Assembly (NCBI RefSeq): GCF_902493215.1
Contig: NZ_CABUOL010000003.1
Coordinates: 124,001 to 188,000, forward strand
Reading direction: 5' to 3'
Length of the DNA stretch: 64,000 bases
DNA from: an uncultured Mediterranea sp.
Lineage (GTDB): Bacteria > Bacteroidota > Bacteroidia > Bacteroidales > Bacteroidaceae
The notes under the pieces are model-generated. The model saw nothing but the letters and a program-made list of their open reading frames with translations. It ran no database searches and was not told where the DNA came from. Below, one piece after another: positions 9,275 to 18,089 of this stretch (positions within the stretch are counted from its first letter, which is position 1; each line of letters opens with the position of its first letter). The position numbers and the translations under genes were made by a program.

Positions 9275-11626
9275 ATGAACAAAATCATTAGCAAAGAACA
9301 ATTTTCAGAAAAAGTGTTCAAGTTCGAAGTGGAAGCCCCGCTCATCGCCCGTTCGCGCAAGGCAGGTCACTTCGTCATCGTACGTGTGGACGCCAAAGGC
9401 GAACGTATGCCGCTGACCATTGCCGGAGCCGACGTACAGAAAGGTACCATCACGCTGGTGGTACAGGAAGTAGGTCTCTCGTCCACCAAGTTATGCCAGT
9501 TGAGCGAAGGAGACTATATACTCGACGTGGTAGGTCCGCTGGGACAGGCTACCCATATTGAAAACTTCGGTACGGTTGTATGTGCCGGCGGCGGTGTGGG
9601 TGTCGCACCGATGCTGCCCATAATCCAGGCATTGAAGGAGGCCGGCAACCGCGTGATTTCTGTTCTGGCCGGCCGCACCAAGGACTTGATTATCCTCGAA
9701 AATGAAGTGCGGAAATCGTCGGACGAGGTTATCATCATGACCGACGACGGCTCGTATGGCAACAAAGGCCTCGTAACCGAAGGCATCGAGAGCGTCATCA
9801 AGCGCGAAAAGGTGGACAAATGTTTCGCCATCGGCCCTGCCATCATGATGAAATTCTGCTGCCTGCTCACCCAAAAATACAACATTCCGACAGACGTGTC
9901 GCTGAACACCATCATGGTGGACGGAACGGGCATGTGTGGTGCCTGTCGCATCACTGTGGGCGGAAAGACGAAGTTCGTCTGCGTGGACGGTCCTGAATTC
10001 GACGGCCATCAGGTGGAATGGGACGAAATGTTCAAGCGCATGGGATCGTTCAAGGACGTGGAGCGCGAAGAGATGAGTCATCTGGAAGCATCAGTCTGCC
10101 ATGCCACACCACAAGAGGAAGCATCGGCCGAAACGGCTACCACAGAAAGAGCCATGACATCCAACACCCCGATGGAAGAACTCCTCGACCGCAAAGCTCC
10201 CTGGCGTGAGGCCCTGCGCAAGAGCATGAAGCCGAAGGAACGTACTGCCATTGCCCGCTGCCCGATGAACGAACTCAACCCCGTCTATCGTGCCACAACC
10301 CGCACGGAAGAAGTGAACACAGGCTATACCAGAGAACAGGCCATGACCGAAGCCAAGCGTTGCCTGGACTGCGCCAACCCGACGTGTATGCAAGGCTGCC
10401 CCGTCAGCATCAACATTCCCTCGTTCATCAAGAATGTGGAGCGTGGTGAGTTCCTCGAAGCCGCCCGTGTATTGAAGCATACCTCATCCCTACCCGCCGT
10501 CTGCGGACGCGTCTGCCCGCAGGAGAAGCAGTGCGAAAGCCAGTGTATCCACCTGAAGATGAACGAACCCGCCGTGGCCATCGGTAACCTGGAACGCTTC
10601 GTGGCCGACTATGAACGCGAGAGCGGCAACATCATCCTGCCCGAACTGGCTCCCAAGAACGGCATCAAGGTGGCCGTCGTAGGTTCAGGCCCTGCCGGCC
10701 TGAGCTTTGCAGGCGACATGGTGAAGTATGGTTATGATGTCACCGTCTTCGAAGCCCTGCACGAAATTGGCGGTGTACTGAAATATGGTATTCCCGAATT
10801 CCGCCTGCCCAACAAGATTGTGGACGTGGAAATCAACAACCTCGAGAAGATGGGCGTGAGGTTCGTCAAGGACTGCATCATCGGTAAGACCGAAAGTGTG
10901 GAAGAGCTCCAGAAGGAAGGCTACAAAGGCGTGTTCATCGCCTCGGGTGCCGGCCTGCCCAACTTCATGAATATCCCCGGCGAGAACTGCGTGAACATCA
11001 TGTCGAGCAACGAGTACCTGACACGCGTCAACCTGATGGACGCCTCCAACCCCGAGACCGACACCCCCATCAACCCCGCCAAACGCGTTATGGTGGTAGG
11101 TGGAGGAAACACAGCCATGGACTCCTGCCGTACAGCCAAACGCCTGGGCGCCGAGAAAGTATACATCGTCTATCGTCGCAGCGAGGCCGAAATGCCCGCC
11201 CGACTGGAGGAAGTGAAGCACGCCAAGGAAGAAGGCATCGAATTCCTGACCCTGCACAATCCGCTCGAATACATCGCCGACGAGAAGGGAGCCGTCAAGC
11301 AGGTCATCCTCCAGCAAATGGAGCTGGGTGAACCCGATGCCAGCGGACGACGCAGTCCTGTGCCCATCCCCGGTGCTACCGTCACACTCGATATCGACAT
11401 GGCTGTAGTAGCCGTAGGTGTATCGCCCAACCCCATCGTGCCCAAATCCGTCAAAGGACTGGAGCTGGGTCGCAAGAACACCATCGCCGTCAACGAACAG
11501 ATGCAGAGCAGCATCCCCACCATTTATGCAGGTGGTGACATTGTGCGCGGCGGCGCTACCGTCATCCTCGCCATGGGCGACGGACGACGTGCAGCCGCAT
11601 CCATGCATCAGCAACTGAAGCGTTAA
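9275..11626 (+). CDS. Fused NfnA-NfnB-type ferredoxin:NADP oxidoreductase / GltD-like protein
   Basis: A 783-residue fusion of two flavoproteins. Residues 1-280 are a ferredoxin-reductase-like FAD/NAD module (SudB/DHODB electron-transfer type) ending in a [2Fe-2S] motif GMCGACRITVGG...FVC. An acidic, Ala/Thr-rich linker (about 285-310) leads to a GltD-like half. That half has cysteine clusters CLDCANPTCMQGC and CGRVCPQEKQCESQC for [4Fe-4S], an FAD site VVGSGPAGLS and an NADP site VVGGGNTAMDS. Databases often call it a DHOD-B/glutamate synthase fusion. No GltB large subunit is nearby, and the same two modules make up the electron-bifurcating transhydrogenase NfnAB, so I favour that role by inference. 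Confidence 0.85.
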   Translation: MNKIISKEQFSEKVFKFEVEAPLIARSRKAGHFVIVRVDAKGERMPLTIAGADVQKGTITLVVQEVGLSSTKLCQLSEGDYILDVVGPLGQATHIENFGTVVCAGGGVGVAPMLPIIQALKEAGNRVISVLAGRTKDLIILENEVRKSSDEVIIMTDDGSYGNKGLVTEGIESVIKREKVDKCFAIGPAIMMKFCCLLTQKYNIPTDVSLNTIMVDGTGMCGACRITVGGKTKFVCVDGPEFDGHQVEWDEMFKRMGSFKDVEREEMSHLEASVCHATPQEEASAETATTERAMTSNTPMEELLDRKAPWREALRKSMKPKERTAIARCPMNELNPVYRATTRTEEVNTGYTREQAMTEAKRCLDCANPTCMQGCPVSINIPSFIKNVERGEFLEAARVLKHTSSLPAVCGRVCPQEKQCESQCIHLKMNEPAVAIGNLERFVADYERESGNIILPELAPKNGIKVAVVGSGPAGLSFAGDMVKYGYDVTVFEALHEIGGVLKYGIPEFRLPNKIVDVEINNLEKMGVRFVKDCIIGKTESVEELQKEGYKGVFIASGAGLPNFMNIPGENCVNIMSSNEYLTRVNLMDASNPETDTPINPAKRVMVVGGGNTAMDSCRTAKRLGAEKVYIVYRRSEAEMPARLEEVKHAKEEGIEFLTLHNPLEYIADEKGAVKQVILQQMELGEPDASGRRSPVPIPGATVTLDIDMAVVAVGVSPNPIVPKSVKGLELGRKNTIAVNEQMQSSIPTIYAGGDIVRGGATVILAMGDGRRAAASMHQQLKR

Positions 11627-11915
11627 AATCCACAACCCCTCATACCCACAGCAAGCTGTATCAAAGTCGAAGAAGCAAAGTGCAACAATGCTCTCCGGTT
11701 TTGGTACAGCTTCTGTTTTATACCCTTCCCTGTAGCCTACTGCCAGCCTCAGCCAAAATCAAAATGACAGAAATACGAAGAACAACATTACAAACATATT
11801 ACAAAATATGTATATTTCCCTATAAAATAACAGCCAAAACTTGATACAGGTCAAGAAATGACAGTTCAACAAGCAAAATCCCATCATTTTGCTTTTATGT
11901 TATAAAACATAGCCA

Positions 11916-11923
11916 TATATTTG
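11916..11923 (+). promoter_or_regulatory. -7 box of the small secreted protein gene
   Basis: TATATTTG fits TAnnTTTG, but no TTTG stands 19-21 bp upstream (the nearest is 24 bp). It lies in the gene-free stretch 11,627-12,020, which is otherwise AT-rich; I see no other gene or structure there. Confidence 0.45.
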
Positions 11924-12020
11924 CACCGGTAAAAAGAAAGAGACCGACAACCGGTTATAGTCTCAATAGGTATTAGAGATTTAAAGATTAGTTTTTAGGA
12001 TTAACAAAAGAGGAAAGATT

Positions 12021-12380
12021 ATGAAACGTTTAGGATTAACATTAGCGGCAGCATTCTGCCTGACAGCTGCAACTTTTGCAGCAGGTAACCAACCTGTAAG
12101 CGAAACAGCCAAATGGGAAAGTACCACCAACGTAGCCAAGCTGAGCAAGTATCTGAACCTGGACGCCAAACAACATCAGGAAGTAGCCAATATCTGCGAA
12201 TACTTCGACAAGGAAATGGCACGTGCCACTACTTCCAAAAAGAATCGTGAAGAACTGCTGCGCAATGCTGTATACAGCAATCTGAAGTTGATGAAAAAGA
12301 CATTGGACGCCAAGCAGTATGCCGACTACACAAAGGTATTGAACGTCACATTACGCAACAAAGGCATTGACATCAAATAA
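12021..12380 (+). CDS. Small secreted helical protein, function unknown
   Basis: A 119-residue exported protein with a clear Sec signal (MKRLGLTLAAAFCLTAATFAAG). The mature part of about 98 residues is charged and helical, with two similar phrases (LNLDAKQHQEVANI and KKTLDAKQYADYTKVLNVTL). This recalls Spy/CpxP-like periplasmic proteins, in which a helix pair follows an L-x-DA-KQ pattern, but the LTxxQ signature is not exact. It is a single-gene unit with a -7 box upstream and a strong terminator behind. The function is unknown. Confidence 0.75.
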   Translation: MKRLGLTLAAAFCLTAATFAAGNQPVSETAKWESTTNVAKLSKYLNLDAKQHQEVANICEYFDKEMARATTSKKNREELLRNAVYSNLKLMKKTLDAKQYADYTKVLNVTLRNKGIDIK

Positions 12381-12434
12381 GAAGATAAGAAGGATTTTCT
12401 GAACACAAACATTACATTAACTGACTATAAATCA

Positions 12435-12471
12435 AGAAAGCGCTGGAAAAGACCAACGCTTTCTTTTTTTT
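12435..12471 (+). terminator. rho-independent terminator
   Basis: AGAAAGCG (12435-12442) pairs with CGCTTTCT (12457-12464), ending in a run of T to 12471. Confidence 0.9.
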
Positions 12472-12537
12472 GTCAGCACCGCCCTTGGTAACGGCGATGA
12501 GACTCCCTAACCAATATTGATAACGGACTCTTCACTT

Positions 12538-13287
12538 TCACAAGCAAAAACGGTCCTGCAATTCTTTTTTATATTTTTTGGAAATGAGCAATTCCGTCAC
12601 CCGGTCGAATGGCGGATAAAGCAGGCAATGATTGTCCTTAATCAACATCAGATAATCAATGTTGATGATATAGGACTGATGAATCTGGATAAACTTAGGC
12701 AGACTGCGTACAATCTGTTCGGCCGTCATTCCTCTTCTCAGTGTCAAAGGCGGTTCATTGTTCAGAATGACCTCCCACAATTTGCGATCGGAAGAATAAC
12801 GGAAAAAACCGATTTCAGAAGTGCGTAACACCCGCATGTCGTTGGTCGGCGTATAGACAATGAAAGTTTCACCCACAGAGACTGGCGCAGGAGCAGGGAT
12901 ATAACGCTGCCCTTTCTCGATCTGCTGCAGGAAACGCTTCAGAATGTCTTCCAGGTCCTGATGCTGGAAAGGTTTCAGGAGATAGTCGAATGCCGACTCA
13001 CGGATAGCCTGTATCATGTATTTGTCGTAGGCCGTATAGAATACAACCTTCATATTCCAAACAATGTTGTCCCGAATGTCCTGCAACAGTTCCATCCCTG
13101 TCATATCAGGCATTTCGACATCCAGAAACAGGAGTTCCGGCTGGACCTTGCCGATCAGTTTCTTGGCCGACCGGGCATTCCTTGCCACCCCCTCTACCGA
13201 GAACTCGGGTCTTGCCTTCAATTCAAACGCAAGATTCTCAGCTGCAATTTCGTCGTCATCTACTATTATTACCTTGTACGTATACAT
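12538..13287 (-). CDS. LytTR-family response regulator
   Basis: A 249-residue response regulator. The receiver domain (residues 1-120) has the acidic pair DDDE, the phosphoacceptor Asp in LLFLDVEMPDMTG, and KPF near residue 106. The C-terminal LytTR DNA-binding domain covers about 140-245 (FIVYTPTNDMRVLRTSEIGFF...FIQIHQSYIINIDYL). LytTR regulators normally bind paired imperfect direct repeats. It lies 139 bp downstream of the histidine kinase gene and is presumably its partner. Confidence 0.92.
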   Translation of the reverse strand: MYTYKVIIVDDDEIAAENLAFELKARPEFSVEGVARNARSAKKLIGKVQPELLFLDVEMPDMTGMELLQDIRDNIVWNMKVVFYTAYDKYMIQAIRESAFDYLLKPFQHQDLEDILKRFLQQIEKGQRYIPAPAPVSVGETFIVYTPTNDMRVLRTSEIGFFRYSSDRKLWEVILNNEPPLTLRRGMTAEQIVRSLPKFIQIHQSYIINIDYLMLIKDNHCLLYPPFDRVTELLISKKYKKELQDRFCL

Positions 13288-13426
13288 GCATCATTGTTTG
13301 TTTTCGCTAGCGAATATATGCAAAATATCAATCGCAAACAAAAATCAAAACAAATACTTTGTACTATTATGCGATAAATCGATACTATCATGTATAAAAA
13401 CGAAACTATCCGGTCGTTCTTTTTCA

Positions 13427-15478
13427 TCAGAAGCAATAGTTATAATCACGGGGCAACAGGAACGAGACCTGACAGCCGGTCTCTCCGTCCGGAAGGGAAA
13501 CATTGTGAACCGTGACATCAATTTCCTGTTTGTTCTTGGCATTCAGAATCTGTATGGTCTGCATTATCACTTTCATTCCCGTACCCGTACCCCGATGCAA
13601 ACTGTTGGGCCGATATCCCCCACCGTTATCCGTTATCTTGATGGAAACCTCGCCCGCAGGAAGGCGGTCAACGTCTATCCACAGGTTGCGTTCCCCTTCC
13701 TTTCCACGCAAGGCATGCTTCACGGCGTTTTCAACGGGAATCTGTATCAGCATGGAAGGCAGGAGTACCTGAGACGGACTGACTCCATCGGCCACACGGA
13801 CAACCGGATGGAACTGGGGGCCCAGCGAACGCCGCTCCAGTTCAATGTAAGTCTTCACAAAGTCGAGTTCCTCCTCCAGCGTCACGCAAAGCTGTTCGGC
13901 CAGTTCCAGATTGCGCCTCATCAGCTTGACCAGCGCTGCCAGTTCTTCCTGTTCCGACTTTTGCTTGCGGCTCAGCATTTCCTGATTCAGCACGTTGAAG
14001 ATGAAGTGGGGCGACAACCGGTTGCGGATGTTCTCCAACCGCAAGGAAGATACCATCCGCCTGTTTTCAGCCTGCATCAAGGCACGTTTCTTCTTATTGT
14101 AAAGGTAAAGGAATACCACCAGCAAACAAGAAACAAGGGTTATCGCTCCAGCCAGCAAATGAGTCTGACGGAGGCGCAACACTTCATTCTCCGCCTCGCG
14201 CACCATAATCCGATGACTCAGCAGAGTAGAGTCCTGCTGGTAACGCAGGGCCAGGTCGGCCGTATGCATACGCACCCGCTCATTACGGACGGAGTCATCC
14301 AGCCTCAAGTTGTTCTTCTGGTAATAATAGGCTTGCCGGTAATTGCCCGTCTCCTCATAATACTGCTGCAGATACCTGTTGCGGATATGCACCATGTCCG
14401 GATCAATGTCGGCGGGCGTCCGGGCGTTGGACAACACCTCATAGGCCTTGCGGAAGTTCTTCCGGAGCAGAGCCATCTCGATGGACTGGGTATCCAGGTA
14501 ATAAAGTGCGGTAGTATGACCGATACGCTCAAAAAACGGACGGCAGGCAGCCATATAGCGGGCAGCCGAATCGGGCATTGCCAGCTTCAGGAAACAGTCG
14601 CTCAGGTTCACCCGCCCCAGGTTCAGTTCAAAGACCATGTCCGGATAGCCTGAGGTCAGTTCGATGAGCCGCTTGAAGTAGGTCATGGCCGTCCGGCAGT
14701 CGTCCCGATAATAATAAGAGGTACCGCGGTTGTTCAGATAGATGTATTTCTCATAAGGCAGCATGGTATCGTATCCGCGCCCGGCCAGATTGTAGTAATA
14801 GTCACACTGGTCGAAGTCGCGCAACGCGACATATATCTGTGCCAGGCCATAGTAGATGGGCGTCCGCCGGGTAGGAGCCAGCTGGAGGGAGTCGCACAAC
14901 AGCAAGGCCCGTCTGTACCAGGACGCCCCTTCGTCCAGACGTCCCAGCCGGTTGCAGGCATCGGCCAGGTTCATCAGTATATCGGGGATGGCATCGGTCT
15001 GACGTCCCTTCATCCGCAATTCGTAGGCCTGCTGGAAGGCTGCTTTCGCCGAATCCATGTTGCCCGTCCGCGCCCAGATGTTTCCCTGCATGTTGAGGCA
15101 CTCCGACCGCAGGTCGTACACACGGGGAGAGGCCGGCTGGCCGGCTGTAAATTCCTCAATCCTACGGATGCCCCATCGGGCCGAATCGAGCTGCGAGGTC
15201 ATCAGGAACGTTTTCAGCGTCAGCGACAAGTAGTTGTACTTCACCAGACTGTCTTCCGCCGCCTCCATCCGTCTGAAGGCTTCATGCCTCATCCAGCGGG
15301 GAGCGGTCGAGATGGAATCGGCATGCGTGGAGAAGAAAGCCTCCAGCGTATCCCATTCATCCGAAGGGCGGGACGAAGCTTCACGGCCCGAACAAGCCAC
15401 CAACATCACAACCGTCACCCAGCAGACGCAAAGCATCTGCCACAACGAAAGTCCTACATGTTTACCACATCTTTCCAT
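13427..15478 (-). CDS. TPR-containing LytS-type sensor histidine kinase
   Basis: A 683-residue lipoprotein-like sensor: an N-terminal hydrophobic segment ending in VVMLVACSGRE, then a long helical tetratricopeptide-like periplasmic region (about 40-400). One transmembrane helix (LLAGAITLVSCLLVVFLYLYN) is followed by a His_kinase domain with the H-box LSPHFIFNVLNQE. The ATPase region carries IPVENAVKHAL and ITDNGGGYRP. A -7 box (TATTTTTG, 15506-15513, minus strand) supports the ATG at 15478 over one 30 bp upstream. It probably works with the LytTR regulator downstream. Confidence 0.9.
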   Translation of the reverse strand: MERCGKHVGLSLWQMLCVCWVTVVMLVACSGREASSRPSDEWDTLEAFFSTHADSISTAPRWMRHEAFRRMEAAEDSLVKYNYLSLTLKTFLMTSQLDSARWGIRRIEEFTAGQPASPRVYDLRSECLNMQGNIWARTGNMDSAKAAFQQAYELRMKGRQTDAIPDILMNLADACNRLGRLDEGASWYRRALLLCDSLQLAPTRRTPIYYGLAQIYVALRDFDQCDYYYNLAGRGYDTMLPYEKYIYLNNRGTSYYYRDDCRTAMTYFKRLIELTSGYPDMVFELNLGRVNLSDCFLKLAMPDSAARYMAACRPFFERIGHTTALYYLDTQSIEMALLRKNFRKAYEVLSNARTPADIDPDMVHIRNRYLQQYYEETGNYRQAYYYQKNNLRLDDSVRNERVRMHTADLALRYQQDSTLLSHRIMVREAENEVLRLRQTHLLAGAITLVSCLLVVFLYLYNKKKRALMQAENRRMVSSLRLENIRNRLSPHFIFNVLNQEMLSRKQKSEQEELAALVKLMRRNLELAEQLCVTLEEELDFVKTYIELERRSLGPQFHPVVRVADGVSPSQVLLPSMLIQIPVENAVKHALRGKEGERNLWIDVDRLPAGEVSIKITDNGGGYRPNSLHRGTGTGMKVIMQTIQILNAKNKQEIDVTVHNVSLPDGETGCQVSFLLPRDYNYCF

Positions 15479-15547
15479 ATATACATTTACGCTGATTGCA
15501 CCCTGCAAAAATAAAACTTTTCAACGAATGCAGAAACATCGGACCAC

Positions 15548-17008
15548 TTACAAAAATGCAGCCGCAGGGTCATTGATTTCAACCAGCCGTTTCTTCATAC
15601 GGGCGTGCAGGCCGTCGGCCACCTCCGGATGCCTGTCCACGATGTTTTCCAGCTGAGAGGGGTCCTTCTTCCGGTCGAACAGGAAGCGCTCTACTACTTT
15701 CCCCTGCTTGAAACGTACGGCATACGTGTAGGTCAGCGTCCTGAAGCCGCGCAAGCCGTTATCCACATTCGTACCCGTCTCGTTCACGGCATTGTAGCGC
15801 ATGTACAGCTGGCCGTCGGGCATCTGCTCGCGGCTTCCCTTCACCTGTTCGCTCAGGTCGCGGGCCTGCACGGTAGTGGGGATACGGTCTTTCAGCCCCA
15901 TCAGCGACAATACGGTAGGACAGAAGTCTTCGATGGAAATCAGCAGGTCATTGTCCATACGCGGGGCAATGTGGTCGCCATAGGCCAGGAAGAAGGGGAT
16001 GCGCACCGCCTCTTCGTAGAAGATGTTTTTGCCGATATTCTCGTGCATCCCCATCGAATCGCCGTGGTCCGATACGAACACCACAATCGTGTGATCGTAT
16101 TGCCCGTTGCGTTTCAACGCCTCCACAATCCGGCCGAACTGCTCGTCCACTCCTGTGATGCAGGCATAATAGTCGGCCAGACTTCTCTTGAACATCTGCG
16201 CGAAGTTCGGCTTTCCCTGCAACTGGGGCAGCGAAGCGGCTATCGAGTCGACATTCAGGTCGCGGTAGAGCTGTTTGTAGCGTTCGGACACCAGCTCGTA
16301 ACCTGTGTGCGGCGGATTCATCGAAACCATCATGGCAAAAGGCTTGTCCGATCCGCGGATACTGTCCAGATACTGAATGGCCAGGTCGGCCTCATACTCC
16401 GGGCCCCACTGGTCCACATAATAGAAGTCCTGACGCCCGCCGTCCGTATTCCAATAGAGCGGGCGGAGGTGCTGGTCGTAGGTACCATAGGCCGTCCAAT
16501 AGTCGAACCCGTGCCTGCGCTGGGGCGGGCACCATTCATTCCAGGCCATGGCTCCACGGTTGTTGGCGCAATCTACGTAAGGCTTCACAGGTTTGTCCAG
16601 ATGCCACTTGCCGATGTAGGCCGTCTGATAGCCTTCCTGCTTCAGGATGTCCGACCAGCACGTCAGGTCCTGCCTCAGCTCCACATCCTGCGTGGCCGAC
16701 TGCGACTGACAATTGGTCAGCACACCGTTGACGTGCGGATAGGCTCCCGACAGGAACATGCCTCTGGCCGGCGACGATACCGGATAGCTGCTGACTGCCT
16801 GAGTGAACACCACCGCCTGGCTGGCAAAACGGTCGAAACAGGGTGTCTTCACCGCTTCCTTTCCGCGGAATCCGAAGGCATCGCCACGGAACTGGTCGGC
16901 CATCACCACCAGCAGATTGAGACGTTGTTGTTCTACATGTTGCGCCTGCATGCGGTACGCCGGTATTGCGGCCAACAGGCAGGCCGAACCGATACTGAAT
17001 CTTTTCAT
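15548..17008 (-). CDS. S-type sulfatase (S1 family)
   Basis: A 486-residue exported sulfatase. The signal peptide MKRFSIGSACLLAAIPAYRMQAQ is followed by the alkaline-phosphatase fold: metal site NLLVVMADQFRGDAFG, the maturation motif SSPAR (Ser at the formylglycine position, so the S-type that needs the anaerobic maturase anSME), and the second metal site VVFVSDHGDSMGMH. Substrates of this class are sulfated glycans or mucins; the exact one is unknown. It lies 69 bp upstream of the sensor kinase on the same strand, but the kinase has its own -7 box. No maturase is in the window. Confidence 0.92.
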   Translation of the reverse strand: MKRFSIGSACLLAAIPAYRMQAQHVEQQRLNLLVVMADQFRGDAFGFRGKEAVKTPCFDRFASQAVVFTQAVSSYPVSSPARGMFLSGAYPHVNGVLTNCQSQSATQDVELRQDLTCWSDILKQEGYQTAYIGKWHLDKPVKPYVDCANNRGAMAWNEWCPPQRRHGFDYWTAYGTYDQHLRPLYWNTDGGRQDFYYVDQWGPEYEADLAIQYLDSIRGSDKPFAMMVSMNPPHTGYELVSERYKQLYRDLNVDSIAASLPQLQGKPNFAQMFKRSLADYYACITGVDEQFGRIVEALKRNGQYDHTIVVFVSDHGDSMGMHENIGKNIFYEEAVRIPFFLAYGDHIAPRMDNDLLISIEDFCPTVLSLMGLKDRIPTTVQARDLSEQVKGSREQMPDGQLYMRYNAVNETGTNVDNGLRGFRTLTYTYAVRFKQGKVVERFLFDRKKDPSQLENIVDRHPEVADGLHARMKKRLVEINDPAAAFL

Positions 17009-17204
17009 GGTTTTCTGTTTATGTTTTGGTAGACTTTCCCTCGTTAACAGTCTGCAGATGCCACCAGCACAGGGCGCTTTTTCTCACATCCGCAAAACGG
17101 CGGCAAGATAAGAAGAATCTGCCAAACGGCCAAATGTACAACCCGCAAGTCCCCCTCTTTCCACTTCCCTTCCCCCCTTTCTCCAGTCTTTCCCTACCCT
17201 CCCT

Positions 17205-17358
17205 CCGCAGAAAGGATTGCCTTAGTCCTGCGGAAAGTTATATCTTGGCAGCCAAGATGTACATCTGAGCAGCCAAGATGTGCATCTGAGCGGCTAAGAT
17301 ATACATCTGAGCACGCAAGATATAGAATTCGGGCGGAGAAAGCCTATCCTTTCTGCGG
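17205..17358. repeat. 21-bp tandem array inside a 13-bp inverted repeat
   Basis: CCGCAGAAAGGAT (17205-17217) is exactly inverted at 17346-17358. Between them lie four units of a 21-bp repeat (17248-17330, core GCAGCCAAGATGTACATCTGA, the fourth degenerate). It occupies the gene-free stretch 17,009-17,519 between the divergent sulfatase and Sua5 genes; the rest of that stretch is C/T-rich and shows no gene. Confidence 0.75.
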
Positions 17359-17519
17359 TGAAAGGCAGAACCCGGGCAGGAGGAATGCAGAGGCACCCCC
17401 CAAGACATGCCGCCACAGCCACTGCCCGGGGAAAAACCAAAAAAGCACGGACGGACTTCCTTTAATGGAATAAAATGCCTACTTTTGCGTAAGAATCACT
17501 TTTAAACGGACTTTACAAG

Positions 17520-18083
17520 ATGAACGAAGAGATAAAGAAAGCCTGCCAGGTGATGCGCGAAGGCGGAGTGATACTCTACCCCACGGACACCATCTGGGGC
17601 ATCGGATGCGACGCCACCAACGAAGAAGCCGTGCGTCGCGTGTACGAAATCAAACGCAGGGCCGACAGCAAGGCCATGCTGGTGCTGGTCGACTCGGCCG
17701 TCAAGGTAGACTTCTACGTGCAGGACGTGCCCGAAGTGGCGTGGGACCTCATCGAACTGGCCGACAAACCGCTGACCATCATCTACTCGGGCGCCCGTAA
17801 CCTGGCCCCCAATCTCCTGGCCGAAGACGGCAGTGTGGGCATCCGCGTCACGGGCGAGGAATTCTCCAAACGCCTGTGCCAGCAGTTCCGCAAGGCCATC
17901 GTGTCGACCTCGGCCAACGTGAGCGGACAGCCTTCGCCGCAGAACTTCAGCGAAATCAGCGATGAAATCAAGGCGGCCGTAGACTACATCGTGGACTATC
18001 GCCGCGAGGAAACCGCCCAGGCCAGGCCGTCGAGCATCATCAAGCTGGACAAAGGCGGCGTCATCAAAATCATCAGACAGTAA
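17520..18083 (+). CDS. tsaC: Sua5/YrdC-family threonylcarbamoyl-AMP synthase
   Basis: A 187-residue YrdC-domain protein. In this family it makes threonylcarbamoyl-AMP from threonine, bicarbonate and ATP for the t6A37 modification of ANN-reading tRNAs. Signature stretches are LYPTDTIWGIGCDA, KRRADSKAMLVLV and STSANVSGQPSP. There is no C-terminal Sua5 domain, so it is the short TsaC form. A -7 box TACTTTTG (17480-17487) precedes it without a clear -33. The CLC channel gene starts 6 bp after the stop codon, so the two are cotranscribed. Confidence 0.9.
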   Translation: MNEEIKKACQVMREGGVILYPTDTIWGIGCDATNEEAVRRVYEIKRRADSKAMLVLVDSAVKVDFYVQDVPEVAWDLIELADKPLTIIYSGARNLAPNLLAEDGSVGIRVTGEEFSKRLCQQFRKAIVSTSANVSGQPSPQNFSEISDEIKAAVDYIVDYRREETAQARPSSIIKLDKGGVIKIIRQ

Positions 18084-18089
18084 AGAGGC

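Noticed and set aside
9275..11626. Plain dihydroorotate dehydrogenase electron-transfer subunit
   Set aside because: The C-terminal half is a complete GltD-like flavoprotein and no pyrD is nearby.
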